Below are positions 1 through 5,138 of a stretch of DNA of 5,138 nt, piece after piece. Each line of letters opens with the position of its first letter. Positions within the stretch are counted from its first letter, which is position 1. Origin of the DNA: Flavobacteriales bacterium. Lineage in GTDB: Bacteria > Bacteroidota > Bacteroidia > Flavobacteriales_D > Sanyastnellaceae. The notes under the pieces are model-generated. The model did no database searches. It saw nothing but the letters and a program-made list of their open reading frames with translations, and was not told where the DNA came from. Where the stretch lies: contig DQKQ01000274.1 in NCBI GenBank assembly GCA_015660615.1, positions 1 through 5,138 of the forward strand, in the 5' to 3' direction. Made by a program: the position numbers and the translations under genes.

Positions 1-614
1 AAACTTCTAACGAAGACACAAATACAGAGCCAACTAAGACTGAATTACAATCTACAATTGTTGGTGATTTGGGCATACCCGATGGCAAATACACTCTAAC
101 AAAGGAAAAACACACCATTTCATGGGAAGCAACAAAGATTACCGGATCAAAACACTCTGGCGTCATTAAGGCTGTAAATGGCAAATTCAAAGTTGAAGAT
201 GGCTCTATAAACCGTGGGGTGCTAAGCTTTGAAATGAATAGCTTTGAAGTAACTGACATCACAGGTGACGATAAAGCAAACTTTGAAGGTCACCTTAAAT
301 CAGAGGACTTCCTTGATATTGAAAAGTACCCTGTTGCACGACTAGTTATGAATGGATCGTCTATAGATAATAATGGGGAAATGAACCTTTCATGCTCATT
401 CGACTTTCACGGTGTAGTAGTTGATTACATCGTGCCTTTTACAGTGGAACAAATAAAGATGAATGGTAGATTTGGTTACCAAATAAATGGCAAGTTTATG
501 ATTGACAGAACTAAACACAATATAACATATGGATCAGGGTCAGTCTTTGACGATCTCGGAGATAGAGTTATTAATGATGATGTTAAGATCGGATTTAATT
601 TTACTGCTTTTTAG
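1..614 (+). CDS. YceI-family lipid-binding-like protein, 5' partial
   Basis: This is the C-terminal part of a YceI-family (lipocalin-like beta-barrel) protein. Some characterised family members bind polyisoprenoid lipids in the periplasm; the ligand here is unknown. The family signature is clear: YTLTKEKHTISW at the barrel start, GHLKSEDFLDIEKYPVA in the middle, and a C-terminal IDRTKHNITYGSGS followed by a conserved beta-rich end (DDVKIGFNF). The reading frame is open from base 3 with no stop, so the gene begins upstream of the window. The TTG at 69 is probably internal, not the start. The 22 codons before it encode a Thr/Glu/Asn-rich, unstructured-looking stretch (TSNEDTNTEPTKTE). Such a linker commonly follows the lipid-modified cysteine of Bacteroidota lipoproteins, so I infer a lipoprotein, but the signal peptide and lipobox are not visible. 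The gene converges on the deoxynucleoside kinase and ends in TAG 34 bases before a strong terminator. Family assignment is confident; localisation and role are inferred. Confidence 0.88.
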   Translation, partial: TSNEDTNTEPTKTELQSTIVGDLGIPDGKYTLTKEKHTISWEATKITGSKHSGVIKAVNGKFKVEDGSINRGVLSFEMNSFEVTDITGDDKANFEGHLKSEDFLDIEKYPVARLVMNGSSIDNNGEMNLSCSFDFHGVVVDYIVPFTVEQIKMNGRFGYQINGKFMIDRTKHNITYGSGSVFDDLGDRVINDDVKIGFNFTAF

Positions 615-648
615 TAAAAGTTAGAATTTTGTCTAAATACAAACTAAC

Positions 649-679
649 AAAAAAGCCACGCATATCGCGTGGCTTTTTT
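649..679. terminator. Bidirectional intrinsic terminator between convergent genes
   Basis: A perfect 7-bp GC-rich stem (GCCACGC at 655-661, GCGTGGC at 667-673) encloses a 5-base loop (ATATC). It is flanked by A6 on the left (649-654) and T7 on the right (674-680), which extend the pairing. The hairpin is followed by a U-tract when read on either strand. It can therefore end transcription of the YceI gene from the left and of the minus-strand series ending in the deoxynucleoside kinase from the right. Confidence 0.93.
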
Positions 680-706
680 TATGTCTAAAATAAATTGACG
701 ACTTTA

Positions 707-739
707 AAAATAGCAACTATTTAAAATAGCAACTATTTA
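707..739. repeat. Perfect 16-bp tandem duplication
   Basis: The 16-mer AAAATAGCAACTATTT occurs at 707-722 and again directly at 723-738, with no mismatch; one more base (739) continues the period. The second copy contains the TAG stop codon (735-733 on the minus strand) and the last lysine codon of the deoxynucleoside kinase. The first copy is just downstream of that gene. The duplication does not alter the protein, because the stop is read before the extra copy is reached. It looks like a replication-slippage duplication, not a functional site. Confidence 0.9.
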
Positions 740-1356
740 TTTTCAAAAAGACCATGAAGTTTTGCATCCATAGATTCAATAATATTTCCAAGATCTTCCT
801 TATTAGCTTGGAAATCCATGTCATCAACATCGATAATAAGAAGAGGTCCCTTATCATAGGTTGATATCCATGCTTCATAGCGTTCATTAAGGCGAGTTAA
901 GTAATCTAAACGAATTGCCTCTTCATAATCACGGCCCCGCTTTTGGATTTGAGAAACCAATTTCGGAACAGAGGCTCTTAAATAAATCAGAAGATCTGGA
1001 GGAGTTACAAACGACTCCATCAATTCATAAAGAATAAGGTAATTATCAAAATCACGCTTAGTCATAAGCCCCATAGCATTTAAGTTAGGTGCAAAAATAT
1101 TAGCATCCTCATAAATGGTTCTATCTTGAATCATAGGCTTGCCCTTTTTCTTCAAATCTATAAGTTGAGCAAAACGTGAGTTTAAAAAATATACTTGCAA
1201 GTTGAATGACCAACGTTGCATGTCCTTATAGAAATCATTTAAATAAGGGTTATCATCAACACTTTCGTAATGAGGTGTATACTTATAATGTTTAGATAAC
1301 AGTGTTGTTAGTGTGGTTTTACCCGAACCTATATTTCCAGCGACAGCAATATGCAT
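733..1356 (-). CDS. Deoxynucleoside kinase (dNK family)
   Basis: A 207-residue kinase that transfers the ATP gamma-phosphate to the 5'-OH of a deoxynucleoside, a cytoplasmic salvage step. Visible motifs are the P-loop GNIGSGKTT (residues 7-15), the substrate-side YESVDDNPYL with the likely catalytic-base Glu at residue 31, MQRWSFNLQ and the NSRF segment, and DRTIYED (78-84), which corresponds to the DRS/ERS motif of the family. The ATP-lid segment KRGRDYEE (139-146) follows. Length fits bacterial dAK/dGK-type kinases. Start choice: the frame is open upstream to a TTG at 1422, but the family begins immediately before the first beta strand and P-loop. The ATG at 1356 (MHIAVAGNIG) gives exactly that; the 22 extra residues look like translated spacer. 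No Shine-Dalgarno sequence is evident. The gene lies 73 bases downstream of the GH3 gene on the same strand and is last before the terminator. Whether it prefers deoxyadenosine, deoxyguanosine or a pyrimidine cannot be read from the sequence. Confidence 0.93.
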   Translation of the reverse strand: MHIAVAGNIGSGKTTLTTLLSKHYKYTPHYESVDDNPYLNDFYKDMQRWSFNLQVYFLNSRFAQLIDLKKKGKPMIQDRTIYEDANIFAPNLNAMGLMTKRDFDNYLILYELMESFVTPPDLLIYLRASVPKLVSQIQKRGRDYEEAIRLDYLTRLNERYEAWISTYDKGPLLIIDVDDMDFQANKEDLGNIIESMDAKLHGLFENK

Positions 1357-1429
1357 ATTATGAGTTATTATAAGTTGTTTTAAACAGAACGGAAATCTAA
1401 CAACAATTTGAGGACCAACCAAGGATTGT

Positions 1430-2965
1430 CTATCGATTGGGGATAACTCTTAAAACTTCTTCTAGAATACCCCTTGAATTAGAAAGTCTTGGGATTTTAT
1501 GTTGCCCTCCTAGTTTGTTTTTGTTTTTAAGCCAAACCTCAAAACTGCCCTCTTTCACAAAAATCACTTCTGGTTTTCCTAAAATTAAATCAGATTCTCT
1601 TTTTACGCTATAATCTGAATTTGATTTTTTCAATTCCAAGTCGAGCGCGTTAGAAACTCCATCTACTGACACATCCGATATCATCGTATTACCAGAAACC
1701 TCAATCGCCCAACTATGTCCCACGGGAATACCTTCTTTAGAAAACCTTGGTGCTGCAGTAAATTCTCTGAGGGACAAGTTAAAATCTAACAATGCTTTAG
1801 ATACTGCACTTTCGGCTTGATTCACCATCAACTCCTCCCCGACTATATTAATATAAGATGACACTCTACCCACAACCTTTATCCGATAGGGAGAAACACA
1901 TGTAAACTTGACAATATCTCCAATCAAATATCTCCACAAGCCAGCGTTTGTAGATATTACTAAAGCATATTCACCACCTAACTCAACGTCACCCAAGCTT
2001 AATGCGTCAGAAACCTCTGAATCAATTTCATTATAAGATAAAAACTCATAATAAATACCGTGATTCAAAAGAAGCAACATATCGTCCCTATCAAGAGAAT
2101 CCTGAATTGCAAAGAAACCCTCTGAGGCATTATATGTCTCCATATAACTTAATTTATCTGAATTAATCAATTTCCTAAACTCATCTTTGTATGGTTCGAA
2201 TCCTACTCCTCCATGCATGTATAGTTGTAGGTTAGGCCAAACCTCAATTAGCGACTTCTTACCAGATTTTTCAAGAACTCTCCTAATAACAACAAGCATC
2301 CAACTTGGAATCCCCGCTAGAATTCTGACATCCTGGCCTATAACTTCCTCGGCCATAAGTTCAACCTTTTCCTCCCAATTTTCAAGCATCGTAATCTCAC
2401 GACCAGGGGTTCGCCTGGTTTCAACCCAAAAAGGCAAATTTTTAATGATTATCGCAGAAAGATCTCCAGTATATGATCCAGATATATATGGATGTAAAGC
2501 GCTACTTCCACCAATTATCAAATGTTTACCTGTATATAGATCCGCAGTGGATTTCTCATCGCAAAACATCGCTAATAAATCACGCCCACCTTTGTAGTGA
2601 TTAGACTTCAATGACTCCTTCGTAACAGGTAATATTTTAGACCTATCCGAAGTAGTTCCCGATGTTTTAGCGAACCATGAAACTTGTCCAGGCCAAAGCA
2701 CATCTATCTCCCCTTCTCTAGCTCTTAAAATCCAAGGCTTGATTTCATCATATGTTCTTATCGGGATATGAGTTCTGAAAACATTTTCAGAAATTAAAAA
2801 AGAGGGAGTATCAATCTCATGCTCTTTTCCAAATTTTGTCTTGTGTAAAGTTTCTGTTAGCGATTTGAAAACAATATTTTGAGCATGGATAGGCTTCTCT
2901 TTCATAGAATTTACGCCTGACATCCTGGTGCGAATTATTGACGAAAAGATTTTATTGATTGGCAT
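1430..2965 (-). CDS. GH3-family acyl-acid amido synthetase (adenylate-forming)
   Basis: A 511-residue protein of the GH3 family, named after plant auxin-responsive genes. Characterised plant members activate a carboxylic acid with ATP to an acyl-adenylate and transfer it to an amino acid; substrates of the Bacteroidota members are not established. The three adenylate-forming motifs are present: motif I AKTSGTTSDRSK (residues 99-110, phosphate-binding loop), motif II YMETYNASEGFF (274-285), and motif III AGLWRYLIGD (341-350, ribose-contacting Asp). A conserved C-terminal block KNKLGGQHKIPRLSN (482-496) is typical of bacterial members. Length matches the usual 500 or so residues, with no truncation. 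There is no signal peptide or membrane segment, so it should be cytoplasmic. The ATG at 2965 gives an N-terminus (MPINKIF) like that of relatives. The start lies only 14 bases after the cysteine desulfurase stop, which supports cotranscription. Family assignment is firm; the acid and the acceptor amine are unknown. Confidence 0.93.
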   Translation of the reverse strand: MPINKIFSSIIRTRMSGVNSMKEKPIHAQNIVFKSLTETLHKTKFGKEHEIDTPSFLISENVFRTHIPIRTYDEIKPWILRAREGEIDVLWPGQVSWFAKTSGTTSDRSKILPVTKESLKSNHYKGGRDLLAMFCDEKSTADLYTGKHLIIGGSSALHPYISGSYTGDLSAIIIKNLPFWVETRRTPGREITMLENWEEKVELMAEEVIGQDVRILAGIPSWMLVVIRRVLEKSGKKSLIEVWPNLQLYMHGGVGFEPYKDEFRKLINSDKLSYMETYNASEGFFAIQDSLDRDDMLLLLNHGIYYEFLSYNEIDSEVSDALSLGDVELGGEYALVISTNAGLWRYLIGDIVKFTCVSPYRIKVVGRVSSYINIVGEELMVNQAESAVSKALLDFNLSLREFTAAPRFSKEGIPVGHSWAIEVSGNTMISDVSVDGVSNALDLELKKSNSDYSVKRESDLILGKPEVIFVKEGSFEVWLKNKNKLGGQHKIPRLSNSRGILEEVLRVIPNR

Positions 2966-2979
2966 TAGTGCCGCTTAAT

Positions 2980-4125
2980 TTACTCTGTAACGGTATAGAA
3001 AACTCTTGACACAGCTTCTAATGCTGCATCAATTTCTTTAAAAGTGGTATAGCAAGAAAATGAAAACCTTAAGCTCGCTCTCCCTGGATCGTGATAACCA
3101 AGTGATTCCAAAACATGAGATCCTTTAGTTGCTCCACTTGAACAAGCGCTTCCACCTGAACATGCCACTCCTTCTAAATCGAGTAAGAAAAGAGCCATAC
3201 CGCCATTTGGATGTGGAGGGAATTTAACATTAAGCACTGTATATAATCTGCTTTCTAGATCTGAATCACCATTAAACTCCACTCCTTTCACTCTTGCTCT
3301 CAGCCCCTGCACCATATGTTTTTTAATAGCCCTAACGTGTTTTGAGTGGGCGTCTATGTTTGTATATGCGAGTTTAATCGCAGCGGAAAGCCCCACAATT
3401 CCATGTAAGTTTTCAGTACCACTTCTCAACCCTCTCTCTTGTCCGCCTCCTACAATTTGGCTTTTTATATTATTACTAGGGTGGGTATATAAAAACCCTG
3501 TCCCTTTAGGTCCGTGAAACTTGTGGGCTGAACACGTTAGAAAGTCAATGTCAAGTGAGTCTAGCTTGAAGCTGTAATGCGCCATAGTTTGGACTGTATC
3601 ACTGTGAAAAAGAGCACCTACCTGCTTACACGCTTCGGAAATTTTATCTAAAGGCTGTATTACTCCTATCTCATTATTCGCATGCATTAAACTGACTAAG
3701 GTCTTGGGACCAGTGCTTAGTATTTCACGTAAGTTATCACAGTCAATAGTACCATCCTTGAAGTGCTTAACGTGAACTACTTCCACCCCAAACAAATTCG
3801 CCATTTTTTCAGAACTGGCAATAACGGCACTGTGTTCAGCCGGAGATGTTACAATTCGTTTGCAGTCTAAATCAACAACAGCAGAACGAAGGGCAAGGTT
3901 ATCAGCCTCGGTTCCACCCGAAGTAAATGTAATGGACCGGGGCTCGCATCCGAGAATTTTAGAGATATCTCTCCTGCTGGTTTCGATTAGTGCCTTTGCC
4001 TTCCTTCCTACAGAATGACTTGAAGAGGGATTACCGAACACTTCTCTTAGAACAGGAATCATAGCTTCAGCAACCTCCGGAGCTAATTTCGTTGTTGCTG
4101 CATTGTCAAGATAAATAGATTTCAC
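2980..4125 (-). CDS. Cysteine desulfurase (NifS/IscS-like, PLP-dependent)
   Basis: A complete 381-residue class V aminotransferase-fold enzyme that converts L-cysteine to L-alanine and leaves a persulfide on its active-site cysteine, for Fe-S cluster, tRNA thiolation or other sulfur transfer. Visible landmarks: N-terminal YLDNAATT (5-12), the PLP phosphate loop TSGGTEADN (68-76), the ring-stacking His98 in AEHSA, N150-N151, Asp176 and Gln179 in HSDTVQT, the Schiff-base Lys202 in SAHKFHGPKG, RSGTEN (234-239), and the catalytic Cys328 in GSACSSG. A second cysteine, Cys322, sits six residues earlier. The start is GTG: an in-frame TAA at 4134-4132 lies two codons upstream and the next Met is residue 22, which would delete the conserved N-terminus. 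No IscU, SufE or other scaffold partner is in view, so its sulfur acceptor is unclear. I give no gene symbol because IscS, NifS and paralogues cannot be separated here. Confidence 0.95.
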   Translation of the reverse strand: MKSIYLDNAATTKLAPEVAEAMIPVLREVFGNPSSSHSVGRKAKALIETSRRDISKILGCEPRSITFTSGGTEADNLALRSAVVDLDCKRIVTSPAEHSAVIASSEKMANLFGVEVVHVKHFKDGTIDCDNLREILSTGPKTLVSLMHANNEIGVIQPLDKISEACKQVGALFHSDTVQTMAHYSFKLDSLDIDFLTCSAHKFHGPKGTGFLYTHPSNNIKSQIVGGGQERGLRSGTENLHGIVGLSAAIKLAYTNIDAHSKHVRAIKKHMVQGLRARVKGVEFNGDSDLESRLYTVLNVKFPPHPNGGMALFLLDLEGVACSGGSACSSGATKGSHVLESLGYHDPGRASLRFSFSCYTTFKEIDAALEAVSRVFYTVTE

Positions 4126-4168
4126 TCTTCTTTATTTTTCTATTAAAAGTATAAATGTAAAGATTCTG

Positions 4169-5138
4169 CTAGCTCAATAGACTCAAAAGCTCTGCTTTAA
4201 ATCTACCAGCTAATTTTTTTGCGGAATCTGCAGAATCTGACTCTGCATAGACCCTAATAATCGGCTCAGTATTGCTACGTCGAAGATGAACCCAACCTTC
4301 ATCTAGATCGAACTTAACTCCATCAATATTGTTAACTTTTGCTTCTGGGTGATTCTCAATCAATGCCTGAAGAGCTTTATCCACACCATTCTCTGGAAGG
4401 TCCAACTTGTCTTTCTCAATAACAAACTTGGGATATGTTGCCAAAAGGTCACTGCATTTAAGCCCCATAGAAACATAATGAGTGAGAAAAAGCCCTACTC
4501 CAACAAGTGCATCCCTGCCAGAATGTGATGTCGGGTAGATAACACCTCCGTTTCCTTCTCCTCCAATAATTGCGTTCGTTTCTCGAATGGCTGAGACAAC
4601 ATTTACCTCGCCAACAGCGGAAGCTGTGTATGAACCACCATGTTTTTCAGTAACAACAGATAAAGCCCTCGTAGAACTCAAGTTACTTACTGTATTTCCA
4701 GGCGTTTTTGACAAAACATAATCAGCAACAGCTACCAAGGTATATTCCTCGCCAAAAAATGTTCCGTCTTCATTTACAAAACAAAGCCTATCAACATCAG
4801 GATCAACACTGATTCCCAAGTCGCATTTGTGCTCCACTACAGCATTCATAAGATCATGTAAATGCTTAGGTAGGGGCTCTGGGTTGTGAGCGAATTCACC
4901 CGTGGGTTCACAGTGAATTTTAACAACTTCCACACCTAAAGCTTCAAGCAATTCAGGGATTGAAATTCCACCTGAAGAGTTAACTGCATCAACGGCTATC
5001 TTCAATCCAGCTGAACGAATTGCCTCAGCGGATACAAGGTCTAGATCTAAAACATGTTTTATATGCCAATCTATCCATGTTCCATCATGGGTAGTTGCTC
5101 CAAGATCATCAACTTCAGCATAATCAACAACTGAATCA
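4169..5138 (-). CDS. glmM: Phosphoglucosamine mutase / phosphohexomutase, 5' partial
   Basis: The C-terminal 322 codons of an alpha-D-phosphohexomutase, most likely the phosphoglucosamine mutase that turns glucosamine-6-P into glucosamine-1-P on the way to UDP-GlcNAc. The frame stays open to the window edge: before the apparent TTG start at 5005 it encodes 44 more residues, including WHIKHVLDLDLV, which fits the end of domain I and start of domain II. The gene therefore begins outside the window, and the catalytic-phosphoserine loop is not seen. Present are the domain II metal-binding loop DPDVDR (4787-4804), the domain III sugar-recognition loop GGEGNGG (4544-4564), and the domain IV phosphate-binding RSNTEP (4262-4279). 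The GGEGNGG form resembles archaeal-type and Bacteroidota mutases more than the GGEQSGH loop of E. coli GlmM, so phosphomannomutase or phosphoglucomutase activity cannot be excluded. It lies 43 bases upstream of the cysteine desulfurase on the same strand. Superfamily is near-certain; the exact substrate is inferred. Confidence 0.88.
   Translation of the reverse strand, partial: DSVVDYAEVDDLGATTHDGTWIDWHIKHVLDLDLVSAEAIRSAGLKIAVDAVNSSGGISIPELLEALGVEVVKIHCEPTGEFAHNPEPLPKHLHDLMNAVVEHKCDLGISVDPDVDRLCFVNEDGTFFGEEYTLVAVADYVLSKTPGNTVSNLSSTRALSVVTEKHGGSYTASAVGEVNVVSAIRETNAIIGGEGNGGVIYPTSHSGRDALVGVGLFLTHYVSMGLKCSDLLATYPKFVIEKDKLDLPENGVDKALQALIENHPEAKVNNIDGVKFDLDEGWVHLRRSNTEPIIRVYAESDSADSAKKLAGRFKAELLSLLS

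Noticed and set aside
1367..1372. TATAAT on the minus strand just before the deoxynucleoside kinase as a -10 promoter box
   Set aside because: No suitably spaced upstream element is present, the Bacteroidota -7 consensus (TAnnTTTG) is absent, and such hexamers are expected by chance in AT-rich spacer.
1357..1422. N-terminal extension of the deoxynucleoside kinase from a TTG at 1422
   Set aside because: The added 22 residues precede the first beta strand and P-loop with no counterpart in the family; the ATG at 1356 gives the canonical N-terminus.
2187..2597. 136-codon open frame on the + strand inside the GH3 gene
   Set aside because: It lies wholly antisense to the well-supported GH3 coding region, its translation resembles no family I know, and it has no visible initiation signal.
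4139..4160. TACTTTTA on the minus strand as a Bacteroidota -7 promoter element for the cysteine desulfurase
   Set aside because: It differs from TAnnTTTG at the last base, and I see no matching -33 TTTG; the gap is short enough for readthrough from the mutase.
5003..5005. TTG at 5005 as the start of the mutase
   Set aside because: The frame continues to the window edge and encodes recognisable family sequence upstream, so this is an internal leucine codon.

Overview
The window is about 5.1 kb of AT-rich bacterial chromosome with ordinary housekeeping-type genes. The protein sequences point to the phylum Bacteroidota, probably a flavobacterium-like lineage. The evidence is the Bacteroidota-type GH3 protein, the deoxynucleoside kinase starting MHIAVAGNIG, the phosphoglucosamine mutase with a GGEGNGG sugar loop, and the absence of clear Shine-Dalgarno sequences before the starts. 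I infer the phylum from remembered family sequences, not from a search.

Layout: the left end (1-614, + strand) is the 3' part of a YceI-family gene, probably a lipoprotein, whose start lies outside the window. A 118-base convergent intergenic region follows (615-732). It holds a strong bidirectional intrinsic terminator and a perfect 16-bp tandem duplication that ends on the stop codon of the next gene. The rest of the window (733-5138) is on the minus strand and reads as one co-directional gene series. In transcription order it is a 5'-truncated phosphoglucosamine mutase-like gene (4169 to beyond 5138), a cysteine desulfurase (2980-4125, GTG start), a GH3-type acyl-acid amido synthetase (1430-2965) and a deoxynucleoside kinase (733-1356). 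The gaps are 43, 14 and 73 bases and no terminator is visible between the genes, so a single operon ending at the shared terminator is plausible.

How the genes work together: the mutase feeds UDP-GlcNAc and cell-wall synthesis, the desulfurase supplies sulfur from cysteine, and the kinase salvages deoxynucleosides. The GH3 protein is the least understood: the family adenylates a carboxylic acid and joins it to an amine, usually an amino acid, but its bacterial substrates are largely unknown. No pathway clearly links the four, so the cluster may reflect shared expression. I see no mobile element, CRISPR array, tRNA or rRNA, and no convincing new multi-gene system. The GH3 gene and its context are the most worthwhile items to follow up.
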